Positions 7,141-15,093 of a DNA stretch of 32,683 nt are shown in pieces. The notes under the pieces are model-generated. The model was not told the DNA's origin. It ran no database searches and saw nothing but the letters and a program-made list of their open reading frames with translations. The DNA is from DATGWF01 sp035299585 (GTDB taxonomy: Bacteria > Actinomycetota > Actinomycetes > Actinomycetales > Microbacteriaceae): contig DATGWF010000035.1 of NCBI GenBank assembly GCA_035299585.1, forward strand, positions 1-32,683. The letters are read 5' to 3'. The first letter of the stretch is position 1, and every line of letters starts with the position of its first letter. The position numbers were made by a program, and so were the translations under genes.

Positions 7141-7154
7141 ATCGTCATCAATGC

Positions 7155-7184
7155 ACAAATGGCCCACTTCGGTGGGCCATTTGT
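7155..7184. terminator. Strong intrinsic-type terminator after rpmE2
   Basis: A perfect 13-bp stem (7155-7167 with 7172-7184) closed by a TTCG tetraloop. The arms begin with ACAAAT and end with ATTTGT, so a short A/U-rich base exists on both strands, and the convergent exonuclease gene may use it too. Confidence 0.85.
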
Positions 7185-7208
7185 CGTATCCGGCGGCTGG
7201 AGTCTCAC

Positions 7209-7892
7209 CTAGCGTGTCGGCCAGCCCACGTCGGCAACGAAGTCGGGGGAGCCGTTTGATCGCTTCCACGCCGCAAACGACTCCGCCTGGTCGCGCTGCC
7301 ATACCACCTGTTGCGCATGCAGCTCCTCGAGACTTCGGGCGCTGAGCTCGGGAAAACGATCAAACAGCGCGAGAGCTAAGCGACCCGCGGCGACCGCGTC
7401 GGCACTCGCTTCGTGCGCGTCCTCCAGGGGTACGCCGTAGACCTCGCATGCCGCGGTCAAGGTGCGCTTCCCTTTGCGATACCGATCGACCGCCTTGTCG
7501 ATGATGAGCGGGTCGATCACCACGCGCGGCTCGAATCGCTCGAGCCCGTATCGCTCGGCCTCGTGGGCCAGCAGGGTGAGGTCGTAGCTTGCGTTATAGG
7601 CGACGAGGGGCGAGCCGTCCTGACTGTGTTCGGTGAGCGTCGAGATGATGGCGGCGACGGCACTGGCGGCGTTTTCGCCCTCCGCTTGGGCCCGTTCAGT
7701 CGTGATGCCGTGCACGGCCGCCGCGCCCTCCGGAATGGGAACCCCGGGGTCGATGATCCAGTCGGCGCGCCAGCTGAGCTCTCCGCTCGGGCTCAGGCGG
7801 CCGATGTGCGCGGAGACGATGCGGTCGCGGCGGACGTCGACGCCCGTCGTTTCGGTGTCGAAGACAATGAGGTCGGGCAGTGCAGCGGTCAT
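7209..7892 (-). CDS. DEDDh 3'-5' exonuclease (DNA polymerase III epsilon-like)
   Basis: A 227-residue exonuclease of the RNase T/DnaQ (DEDDh) superfamily. The four acidic residues and the His are present: FDTETTG (Asp12, Glu14), Asp104 in YNASYDL, and HEASADA with His160 and Asp165. No BRCT or helicase domain is attached. Actinobacteria often carry such a free epsilon-like protein; it may proofread or trim DNA, but its partner cannot be read from the sequence. The ATG at 7892 places the first catalytic motif at residue 12 and follows a TACTCT -10 candidate by 6 bases. Confidence 0.88.
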   Translation of the reverse strand: MTAALPDLIVFDTETTGVDVRRDRIVSAHIGRLSPSGELSWRADWIIDPGVPIPEGAAAVHGITTERAQAEGENAASAVAAIISTLTEHSQDGSPLVAYNASYDLTLLAHEAERYGLERFEPRVVIDPLIIDKAVDRYRKGKRTLTAACEVYGVPLEDAHEASADAVAAGRLALALFDRFPELSARSLEELHAQQVVWQRDQAESFAAWKRSNGSPDFVADVGWPTR

Positions 7893-7898
7893 GTGGTC

Positions 7899-7904
7899 AG
7901 AGTA
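7899..7904 (-). promoter_or_regulatory. -10 candidate for leaderless exonuclease gene
   Basis: TACTCT on the minus strand ends 6 bases before the ATG at 7892. Confidence 0.4.
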
Positions 7905-7967
7905 CGGCCGACCGCGGACACCGGCGCGTTGGGCCTGCCGTGTGGCGTATGTCCAGCGCGCGCTCTC

Positions 7968-7973
7968 TAGACT
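7968..7973 (+). promoter_or_regulatory. -10 candidate for the hydrolase-glycosyltransferase operon
   Basis: TAGACT ends 7 bases before the hydrolase ATG, again the spacing of a leaderless transcript. Confidence 0.5.
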
Positions 7974-7980
7974 GAAAGCG

Positions 7981-8877
7981 ATGTCGAACAGAGTCTCACT
8001 CCAGCAGCGCGTGGATGCCCTGCAACCCAAGCGCTGGCATGAAACCGTGGGTGGGCTCGGGACCAGTTGGTGGGAGTACGGCCCGCTTCACCCGGGCGGG
8101 GACACCATCGTGGCCGTTCACGGCTTCCGCGGTGACCATCACGGATTGGAGCCATTTGTCGCTCACTGGCCGGACACGCACTGGATCATTCCGGACCTGC
8201 CGGGTTTTGGCGAGTCCGAGGACACACCCGGAGCTCGGGCACACCTGGACGACTTCGTTTCGTGGTTGCAGTCGCTCGTGGAACGGGTCCGACCCGCGAC
8301 GGGACGACTCATCATTCTTGGACACTCGTTCGGCTCGATCGTTGTGGCGGCAACACTCGCGAAGGGCCTCGATGTCGACCGAGCCATCCTCGTCAATCCC
8401 ATCGCGGCACCCGCCCTCGCCGGACCTCGCGGCGTACTCACTCGGGCAGCGGTGGCCTACTACCGAATCGGCTCCATTCTGCCGGAGCAACTCGGTCGAG
8501 CCTGGCTCTCTCACCCGCTGATCGTCCGGTTCATGGGTGCCGCCATGGCGAAGCACCCGGATCGCGACGTGCGCCGATTCGTGCACGACCAGCACCTCCG
8601 CTATTTCTCACGGTTCGTGAGTCGCGATGGCGTACTTGCGGCGTTTCGCACGTCCGTATCGCACGACGTTTCGGAGAGCGCACGAAACATCGCCGTGCCA
8701 CTCTTGCTCGTTGCCGCGGAACGCGATGACATCACCGCGGTAGCCGAGCAGGAACGAGTCGCGGCACTGACCCCACGTGGCAAACTCGTCGTGATTCCTC
8801 GCGTCGGTCACCTCATCCACTACGAAACTCCGGCGGTCGCGGTCGAGCACATGCGCGCATTTCTGGCGGACGCATGA
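7981..8877 (+). CDS. Alpha/beta-hydrolase
   Basis: A 298-residue alpha/beta-hydrolase fold protein. The oxyanion-hole motif HGF is at 47-49, the nucleophile elbow GHSFG gives Ser116, an acidic pair sits at Asp249/Asp250 and the catalytic His277 is in VGHLIHY. There is no signal peptide, so it acts in the cytoplasm. Substrate is unknown; fold members include esterases, lipases and C-C hydrolases. It heads a four-gene operon in which every junction overlaps by 4 bases; the next gene is a glycosyltransferase, so a role in envelope lipid or glycolipid metabolism is possible but unproven. The start is fixed by the TAGACT promoter; in-frame codons upstream lie in the divergent promoter region. Confidence 0.85.
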   Translation: MSNRVSLQQRVDALQPKRWHETVGGLGTSWWEYGPLHPGGDTIVAVHGFRGDHHGLEPFVAHWPDTHWIIPDLPGFGESEDTPGARAHLDDFVSWLQSLVERVRPATGRLIILGHSFGSIVVAATLAKGLDVDRAILVNPIAAPALAGPRGVLTRAAVAYYRIGSILPEQLGRAWLSHPLIVRFMGAAMAKHPDRDVRRFVHDQHLRYFSRFVSRDGVLAAFRTSVSHDVSESARNIAVPLLLVAAERDDITAVAEQERVAALTPRGKLVVIPRVGHLIHYETPAVAVEHMRAFLADA

Positions 8878-9950
8878 GCCTGCTCTTTGATTGCCGCTAT
8901 GTGCGAATTGGCCACCACGATGGGATCAGCCGGTTCAGTGTCGGCCTCGTGACAGAGCTGTCGCGCCTGCGGCCCGTCACGATGCTCATTTCGGACAAAC
9001 GCCAACTCGCTCAACTGCCCGAGCTTCCCTGGGTGCTCGGCCCATCGCCGACGAGTCCGCTCGAGCCGTTTGTCGCCCGAACCATCAACCGGCTCGGTTT
9101 TGACACCGTGTTCACGCCGATGCAGACGATGGGATCGTGGGGGAGACGGTACCGTCTCGCCCTCACCGTCCACGACCTCATCTACTACACACACCCAACG
9201 CCTCCACGCAATCTCCCTTGGTTTGTGCGTCTGGCTTGGCGGGCATATCACCTCGCTTGGTGGCCGCAACGCAGGCTCCTGAATGGCAGCGACATGGTCG
9301 TGACGGTCTCAGAAACGACGCGCGCACTCATCGCCGAGCACCGCTTGACCCGACGGCCGGTCGTCGTCGTTCCGAACGCTGCCGACGCACTCCCGGGTGG
9401 AGCGGCCGCCCAACGAACTCCGCCGTCGACGCAACGCTTCGTGTACATGGGGTCGGCGATGCCGTACAAGAACGTGGACACGCTCGTCGACGCGATGCGA
9501 TTTGTCCCCGGCGCCGAACTGCATCTACTATCAAATTTCTCACCCGCTGACCGCGCACGTCTCGCCGCTCGAGATCCCCACGGTCAGGTCGTGTTTCACG
9601 ACGGAGTGAGCGATGCAGAGTACGCCGAATTGTTGGACTCGGCGACAGCGTTCGTGACGGCATCGCGCGATGAAGGCTTCGGTATTCCGCTTATTGAAGC
9701 GGGCTCGCGTGCGACACCGGTCGTTGTGAGCGACATTCCCATTTTCCGCGAGGTGGCTGGTTCGGCCGGGGTGTACTTCGACCCGGAGGATCCCGCCGAT
9801 TGTGCACGCGCGCTGCGTTCACTTGAAGACGAGTCGATATGGCGTGAACGCTCGCAGGCGAGTTTTGAGAACGCGAGGAGATACGGCTGGGCGCAATCCG
9901 CTTCCGCCCTCCACGAAGCGCTCAATAGTCTGGAATCGAGACCCGCGTGA
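8874..9950 (+). CDS. Glycosyltransferase family 4 (GT-B)
   Basis: A 358-residue GT-B glycosyltransferase. The C-terminal donor domain contains YMGSAMPYKN (191-200, phosphate-binding Lys199) and the E-x7-E motif EGFGIPLIE (267-275), followed by the PVVVSDIPIFREV stretch common to GT4 mannosyl- and rhamnosyl-type enzymes. The N-terminal acceptor domain has LTVHDLIYY (98-105). No membrane segment is present, though a basic Trp-rich patch near 118-135 could meet the membrane surface. Donor and acceptor cannot be predicted. The ATG overlaps the hydrolase stop (ATGA) and the stop overlaps the next gene (GTGA), so it is translationally coupled on both sides. Confidence 0.85.
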   Translation: MSLLFDCRYVRIGHHDGISRFSVGLVTELSRLRPVTMLISDKRQLAQLPELPWVLGPSPTSPLEPFVARTINRLGFDTVFTPMQTMGSWGRRYRLALTVHDLIYYTHPTPPRNLPWFVRLAWRAYHLAWWPQRRLLNGSDMVVTVSETTRALIAEHRLTRRPVVVVPNAADALPGGAAAQRTPPSTQRFVYMGSAMPYKNVDTLVDAMRFVPGAELHLLSNFSPADRARLAARDPHGQVVFHDGVSDAEYAELLDSATAFVTASRDEGFGIPLIEAGSRATPVVVSDIPIFREVAGSAGVYFDPEDPADCARALRSLEDESIWRERSQASFENARRYGWAQSASALHEALNSLESRPA

Positions 9951-10765
9951 ACGTCGTTCCCATCGATTCACTCGACCGGCCCGAGCTTGACGCGTATCGC
10001 CACTTGACCGATGTCGCCCTTCGCTCGCGAACCGAACCCGAAGACGGTCTGTATCTCGCCGAATCTGCAAAGGTCATCGAGCGGTCCGTCCGGGCCGGAC
10101 ATGCCCCCATCTCGATCATCACGGAGCCGCGGTGGCTCGGCACGCTCGAACGTGCCCTCGAGCACCACCCCGACGTGCCGGTCTTCGTTGCCGATCCCGT
10201 GCTCCTCGAGGAGCTCACCGGGTTCCACGTCCACCGAGGCGCAATCGGGGCGATTCGGCGACCTGTGCTTCCCTCCCTTGAGGCAATCCTCGCTGAGGCG
10301 CGGCGCGTGGTCGTGCTCGATGGGGTTGTCGACCACACCAATGTCGGGGCCGCTTTTCGTGCGGTCGCGGGTATCGGCGCCGACGCCGTCCTCGTGACCG
10401 AATCCTCCGCCGATCCGCTCTACCGCCGGAGTGTGCGTGTGAGTATGGGAACGGTGCTCCAGGTGCCGTGGACGCGGATTGGCCGGTGGCACGACGCGGG
10501 TCCACGACTGCACGAGGCAGGGTTCCACATTGCCGCCCTTGCGCTGAGCGACACCGCCGTTGACCTCGACGCATTCGCGGCACAGACGCATCCGAAGCTC
10601 GCGATTGTCTTCGGGAGTGAGGGTCACGGCCTCGACGCGGAGGCACTCGCCGCCGCCGACACCGTTGTGACCATTCCGATGTCGCACGGAGTCGATTCGC
10701 TCAACGTTGCCTCTGCGTGCGCCGTCACCGTGTGGGCTCTCCGGTACCGGTCGGTCGAATCGTGA
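9947..10765 (+). CDS. SpoU/TrmH family RNA 2'-O-methyltransferase
   Basis: A 272-residue SPOUT methyltransferase. After an N-terminal substrate-binding domain (about 1-105) come motif 1 NVGAAFR (132-138), motif 2 FGSEGHGL (222-229) and motif 3 IPMSHGVDSLNVASA (243-257), which form the trefoil knot that binds S-adenosylmethionine. Such enzymes methylate the ribose of tRNA or rRNA; the site modified here is not predictable. The usual second Asn of motif 1 (NxGN) is Ala, a common variant. The GTG start at 9947 is fixed by the GTGA overlap with the glycosyltransferase; the end overlaps the carboxypeptidase start in the same way. Confidence 0.9.
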   Translation: MNVVPIDSLDRPELDAYRHLTDVALRSRTEPEDGLYLAESAKVIERSVRAGHAPISIITEPRWLGTLERALEHHPDVPVFVADPVLLEELTGFHVHRGAIGAIRRPVLPSLEAILAEARRVVVLDGVVDHTNVGAAFRAVAGIGADAVLVTESSADPLYRRSVRVSMGTVLQVPWTRIGRWHDAGPRLHEAGFHIAALALSDTAVDLDAFAAQTHPKLAIVFGSEGHGLDAEALAAADTVVTIPMSHGVDSLNVASACAVTVWALRYRSVES

Positions 10766-12006
10766 ACGCTCGGCCGAGTCCGGCCGTCTATCGACGCCGG
10801 CGCCTCATCGCGGCACTCATCGCCCTCGGCACCCTCGGCTTGGGCGGCTGGGGAATCACGTCTGCGGCGACAGCGATTGCCGCTCCGCTTCCGCAGGCAC
10901 GTGTCGAGCTGACCGTGCCCGAGACCGACCTCGGCCCGGCGGTCGCAATCGACTATCCCGACGTGGGAGCCTCGGCGTTCGGCGCGAGCGGTTTTGACGA
11001 ACTCCTCGGGAGCTCCGGCGAACAGACGGCCGCCCCGATTGCGAGCATCACGAAGGTCATCACGGCTCTCGTCATCCTCGAAGCCCGTCCGATTGCGGCC
11101 GGCGAAGACGGTCCGGTCGTGACCTTCGACGCGAACGACGTGGATATTCGAGCCCGGGTCATCGCAGAGAACGGCTCGAACGCGCCCGTGAGTGCGGGAC
11201 TTACACTCACCCAGCGTCAGGCCCTCACGGCGATGCTGCTCCCGTCCGCCAACAACTACGCCATCTCCCTGGCACGCTGGGCCTACGGAACCGATGACGC
11301 CTTCGTCGCGGCGGCTCGCAATTGGCTCGCGGGAAAGGGACTCACGGATACCACCATCGTTGAACCAACCGGACTCTCTCCGCTCAACACCTCCACGCCG
11401 GCGAACCTCGTGGAGCTCGGTGAACTTGCCCTGGCCAACCCCGTCGTCGCCGATATCGTGGACGACCCGGTCGCCGACATTCCGGGCGTTGGAGTCCTCA
11501 AGAACACCAACACGCTGCTGGGTTCGGCCGGCATCGTCGGCATCAAAACCGGCACGACCGATGAAGCCGGGTCGTGTCTGCTCTTCGCCTCCGAGTTCAC
11601 GGTCGGGTCGACCCCGGTCGTGCTCGTCGGAGTCGTCCTGGGCGGATCGAGCCACGAATCCGTCGACGTCGATGTGCTCGCCCTCATTTCGAGCGCGCAG
11701 AGCGGATTCCGTGAAATGACGATCGGTGGGACGACCGAGCCCGTCGGAACGGCGAGCGTGCCCTGGGGGAAGCGCACCGACCTGAACGCGGGAACGAGCG
11801 CTACGCTGCTTCAGTTCAGCGATATACCGCTCACGCGTAGCGTGTCGGTTGCTCGCTCAGTTGGGGCCGCTGGGGACACAGTTGCGACTCTGCTCGTGCA
11901 ATCGGGGAGTCAGCGAATCGAGATTCCGCTGGTCGCCGTTCAGGCCCTCCCCGAGCCCGGCGTGTGGTGGCGGCTCACGCATCCTGAACGAACCGCGACC
12001 GGTTAG
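10762..12006 (+). CDS. D-alanyl-D-alanine carboxypeptidase (S11 penicillin-binding protein)
   Basis: A 414-residue low-molecular-weight penicillin-binding protein of peptidase family S11, trimming the terminal D-Ala of peptidoglycan stem peptides outside the membrane. A basic N-terminus and hydrophobic helix (about 15-31) act as signal or anchor. The three active-site motifs are S95-I-T-K98, S162-A-N164 and K262-T-G264. A C-terminal beta-rich part (about 330-400) follows; no second membrane helix is visible. The GTG start at 10762 comes from the GTGA overlap with the methyltransferase. The stop overlaps the stop of the convergent SGNH hydrolase gene (TTAG). Confidence 0.88.
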   Translation: MNARPSPAVYRRRRLIAALIALGTLGLGGWGITSAATAIAAPLPQARVELTVPETDLGPAVAIDYPDVGASAFGASGFDELLGSSGEQTAAPIASITKVITALVILEARPIAAGEDGPVVTFDANDVDIRARVIAENGSNAPVSAGLTLTQRQALTAMLLPSANNYAISLARWAYGTDDAFVAAARNWLAGKGLTDTTIVEPTGLSPLNTSTPANLVELGELALANPVVADIVDDPVADIPGVGVLKNTNTLLGSAGIVGIKTGTTDEAGSCLLFASEFTVGSTPVVLVGVVLGGSSHESVDVDVLALISSAQSGFREMTIGGTTEPVGTASVPWGKRTDLNAGTSATLLQFSDIPLTRSVSVARSVGAAGDTVATLLVQSGSQRIEIPLVAVQALPEPGVWWRLTHPERTATG

Positions 12007-12776
12007 TCGGGGGCCGAGATTGGCGCCAGGGTCGCTCGCTTCGCCGAGCGTCCGTCGCCCGAGGATGCCCCGGTTACCCGCCGCTTGATCCACGGCCCCA
12101 AATACTCCTTCGCCCAGACGGCATCCTCACCGCGCGCCTGGCGCCACGATTTGGGACTCGCCGGCTCTGGAATCGCGGGGGAGAGCCCGTGCTCGACCCC
12201 GAGCGTCTCAAGCACCATTCGCGCCACGGTGAGGTGTCCGAGCGCGTTCATGTGCAGTCGATCCTCGGTCCACAATCGGGCGTCCTGCACCTCGTCGAGG
12301 GCCCACATATCGGCAACAACCGCTCCGGTGCTCTTCGCAATCGCGCGAATGTTCTCGTTGTAGACGGCCACTTTCCCGCGAATACGCCGAAACACCGGCG
12401 AGAACCCGACGTCGACCCCGGTGAACACGACGACGGTCGCTCCCGACGCGACGAGGCGTTTGGTTGCGAGTTCAAACCGGGCGGCAATTTCATCGGGATC
12501 GGTGCGCGGCCGAATGACGTCATTCCCGCCCGCAGCGAAGGTCACCAGGTCGGGGCGGAGTGCAATCGCGGGCTCCAATTGCTCATCAATGATGGGCCGA
12601 ATCAGTCGGCCACGAATGGCAAGATTCGCGTAGCCAAAACCAGCGGATCGGCCGCTCAGCACCTCGGCGACACGGTCCGCCCATCCTCGCTCAACACCCT
12701 GGAGAACGGGGTGGGGGTCACCGACCCCCTCGGTGAAGGAGTCTCCAATTGCGACATAGCGCTTCCACTCGGTCAT
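12003..12776 (-). CDS. SGNH/GDSL hydrolase family protein
   Basis: A 257-residue SGNH hydrolase. Block I GDSFTEG gives Ser13; the block II Gly is probably in the YANLAIRG stretch (49-56), block III is GGND (83-86), and block V DRLH supplies Asp172 and His175. There is no signal peptide, so it is cytosolic or non-classically located. The C-terminal 60 residues are basic and Trp-rich (WIKRR near 230) and lie outside the core fold. Substrate unknown; relatives are esterases, lipases and acetylxylan-type deacetylases. It is divergent from the helicase gene with only 30 bp between start codons. Confidence 0.85.
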   Translation of the reverse strand: MTEWKRYVAIGDSFTEGVGDPHPVLQGVERGWADRVAEVLSGRSAGFGYANLAIRGRLIRPIIDEQLEPAIALRPDLVTFAAGGNDVIRPRTDPDEIAARFELATKRLVASGATVVVFTGVDVGFSPVFRRIRGKVAVYNENIRAIAKSTGAVVADMWALDEVQDARLWTEDRLHMNALGHLTVARMVLETLGVEHGLSPAIPEPASPKSWRQARGEDAVWAKEYLGPWIKRRVTGASSGDGRSAKRATLAPISAPD

Positions 12777-12793
12777 GGTTCATTCATAGCGCG

Positions 12794-12799
12794 TATCCT
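12794..12799 (+). promoter_or_regulatory. -10 candidate for leaderless helicase gene
   Basis: TATCCT ends 7 bases before the ATG at 12807. The GGAGG in between is only 2 bases from the ATG, too close to work as a normal ribosome binding site, so a leaderless start is favoured. Confidence 0.4.
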
Positions 12800-12806
12800 G
12801 GAGGAA

Positions 12807-14594
12807 ATGGATTCGACAACGGCGCTCACGCATCTCCCCGGCACCGCCGCCGCCGAACACCTCCCGCCCGCATTCCCGGAACGTGCCGCGTGGGGAACGG
12901 TTTCCAAGCTCCGTGCCTGGCAGTCCGAGGCGCTCGAGCGGTACTTCGAACGCGAGCCCAAGGACTTTCTCGCCGCCGCGACGCCTGGCGCTGGCAAAAC
13001 GACGTTCGCGCTCCGGCTCGCCGCAGAACTCCGGGCGAAGCGGACGGTCGAGCAAATCATTGTCGTCGCGCCGACTGAACACCTCAAATCGCAGTGGGCA
13101 GACGCTGCCGCGCGGGCCAACATTCGGCTCGACCCACGGTTTTCCAACCGCCACAAGCGTGCCGGGCGGCACTTTCACGGCATCGTCGTCACGTATGCGC
13201 AAGTGGCGATGCGTCCGCTTCTGCATCGCGACATCACCGAGTCCAAGCGCACGCTCGTCATTATCGACGAAGTCCACCACGGCGGAGACACCCTCAGCTG
13301 GGGCGACGCGATTCGAGAGGCCTACGGGCCCGCCGAGCGTCGACTCTCACTCACCGGGACACCGTTCCGATCCGACACCGCACCGATTCCCTTCGTGACG
13401 TACGCGCCGAATGCGCAGGGCATCCGGCTCTCCCAGACGGATTACGCCTATGGCTACGGACGCGCCCTCGAAGACGGCGTCGTCCGACCGGTCCTGTTCA
13501 TGGTGTACTCCGGTTCGATGCGGTGGAAGACACGTGCGGGAGACGAGATGGATGCCCGCCTGGGTGACGACAACGCTCCCGATGTCACCCAAGCCGCGTG
13601 GCGCACCGCTCTCGACCCGAGTGGCGAGTGGATTCCGGCAGTCCTCGCCTCCGCGGACCGCAGACTCAGCGAAGTGCGGCAAGACGTCCCGGATGCCGGC
13701 GGCCTGGTCATCGCGACCGATCAGACCATGGCCCGCGAGTACGCCGCGATACTGCAACGCATTTCCGGGGAGGCGCCCACGATCGTCCTGAGCGACGAGT
13801 CCGAAGCGAGCGATCGCATCGCCCAGTTTGCTCGGGGGACAAGCCGTTGGCTCGTCGCCGTACGAATGGTCTCGGAAGGCGTCGATGTCCCCAGGCTCGC
13901 GGTTGGCGTGTACGCGACAAGCGCCTCAACGCCACTGTTCTTCGCTCAGGCCATCGGACGCTTTGTTCGCGCCCGACGTCGCGGCGAGACCGCAACGGTC
14001 TTCCTGCCGAACGTGCCGGTCCTGCTCGACCTTGCCGGTTCACTCGAACGCGAACGAGACCACGCACTCGATCGCGCCAATCGCGACGTCGCCAACGAGC
14101 TCTATGCTCCCGAGGACGCGCTCGTTGCGGCGGCCAATCGTACCGAGGCGGCAAGCTCCGACCTCCTGGACGGCACGTGGGAAGCCCTCGGCTCCGAAGC
14201 CACGTTCGATCGCGTCATGTTCAACGGCGGCGAGTTCGGCTCCCTCGCCGAACCTGGCACCCCGGAGGAGTTTGACTTCATCGGTCTCCCGGGGATCCTC
14301 GAGCCCGACCAGGTTTCTGAGCTCCTCAAGTCTCGACACGCGCGTCAAGCACGGCGCATCGACAGAAGGCAGAAAAGCGGTGAACGTGACGAGCCCGTTC
14401 CCGTGTACCGCACCCTCCGCGAGCAACGACAGTTGCTGAACAGTCTTGTCTCGCTGCATTCTCGGCAGAGCGGACAACCCCACGGGCTCATCCACGCGGA
14501 ACTGCGCCGCAGTTGCGGTGGGCCTCCGGTCGCTCAAGCGAGCGTGTCGCAACTCCAGAAGCGCATCGACGTCCTGCGGCAGCGGCTACGCTGA
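12807..14594 (+). CDS. Superfamily II DEAD/DEAH-box helicase
   Basis: A 595-residue superfamily II helicase. Motifs in order are: Q-like LRAWQSEAL (35-43), Walker A TPGAGKTT (59-66), motif Ia VVAPTEHL, motif II DEVH (154-157), motif III as TGTP (183-186), motif V SEGVDVP and motif VI QAIGRFVR (381-388). The TGTP form of motif III and QxxGR of motif VI place it with the RadD/type I restriction R-like or XPB-like group, probably acting on DNA. The last 170 residues are charged and have no recognised domain. The role is unknown; no methylase or nuclease lies beside it, so a restriction function is unlikely. The ATG at 12807 is the first start clear of the divergent gene. Confidence 0.85.
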   Translation: MDSTTALTHLPGTAAAEHLPPAFPERAAWGTVSKLRAWQSEALERYFEREPKDFLAAATPGAGKTTFALRLAAELRAKRTVEQIIVVAPTEHLKSQWADAAARANIRLDPRFSNRHKRAGRHFHGIVVTYAQVAMRPLLHRDITESKRTLVIIDEVHHGGDTLSWGDAIREAYGPAERRLSLTGTPFRSDTAPIPFVTYAPNAQGIRLSQTDYAYGYGRALEDGVVRPVLFMVYSGSMRWKTRAGDEMDARLGDDNAPDVTQAAWRTALDPSGEWIPAVLASADRRLSEVRQDVPDAGGLVIATDQTMAREYAAILQRISGEAPTIVLSDESEASDRIAQFARGTSRWLVAVRMVSEGVDVPRLAVGVYATSASTPLFFAQAIGRFVRARRRGETATVFLPNVPVLLDLAGSLERERDHALDRANRDVANELYAPEDALVAAANRTEAASSDLLDGTWEALGSEATFDRVMFNGGEFGSLAEPGTPEEFDFIGLPGILEPDQVSELLKSRHARQARRIDRRQKSGERDEPVPVYRTLREQRQLLNSLVSLHSRQSGQPHGLIHAELRRSCGGPPVAQASVSQLQKRIDVLRQRLR

Positions 14595-14613
14595 ATTCGG
14601 CTGAGGGAGACAC

Positions 14614-15093
14614 ATGACGGACGCGCTCGACGCACTCGATCGACGGCTCATTCTCGCGCTGAGCACGAATGCCCGCGCGAGCGGAGCGCAACTTGCCGCG
14701 GAGCTCGGCGTCGCGGAATCAACCGTGTCAAACCGGCTCAGAAAGCTGGCATCGAGCAACGTCATTTCCGGTAGCCATGCCGAGGTCAACCTGGCCGAGC
14801 TCGGTATTCCACTCCAGGCCCTCATCGCGGTGCGACTGGTTCGACACGCTCGTGCCGATATCGATGCCTTTCGTACCGAGGCGCCGACGTGGCCGGGTGT
14901 CGTTTCGCTCTTGCACATGGCCGGATCTGACGACTACCTCCTTCATGTCGCGGCCCGTGATTCGCACGAACTCCGCGACTTCGTCCTGACCTATCTGACG
15001 GGCCACCCCGCCGTCTCACACACCGAGACGAATCTCATCTTTGAGCATGTGCGGGCTACCGGATGGCATCAGATTGTCGAGCCCGGCGAATGA
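14614..15093 (+). CDS. Lrp/AsnC family transcriptional regulator
   Basis: A 159-residue Lrp/AsnC regulator. An N-terminal winged helix-turn-helix (about 6-55, with the recognition helix in VAESTVSNRLRKL) is followed by a RAM ligand-binding domain (about 67-150) containing the GSDDYLLHV strand. Such proteins form octamers and usually respond to an amino acid. A GGGAG ribosome binding site precedes the ATG. Its stop overlaps the start of the ferritin-like/VIT1 gene (ATGA), a tight pairing that suggests the transporter is its target or partner; whether the ligand is an amino acid or metal is not visible. No cysteine is present in the protein as read. Confidence 0.9.
   Translation: MTDALDALDRRLILALSTNARASGAQLAAELGVAESTVSNRLRKLASSNVISGSHAEVNLAELGIPLQALIAVRLVRHARADIDAFRTEAPTWPGVVSLLHMAGSDDYLLHVAARDSHELRDFVLTYLTGHPAVSHTETNLIFEHVRATGWHQIVEPGE

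Noticed and set aside
12189..12806. N-terminal extension of the helicase by about 200 residues
   Set aside because: It would be fully antisense to the SGNH hydrolase gene; the protein becomes helicase-like only after 12807.
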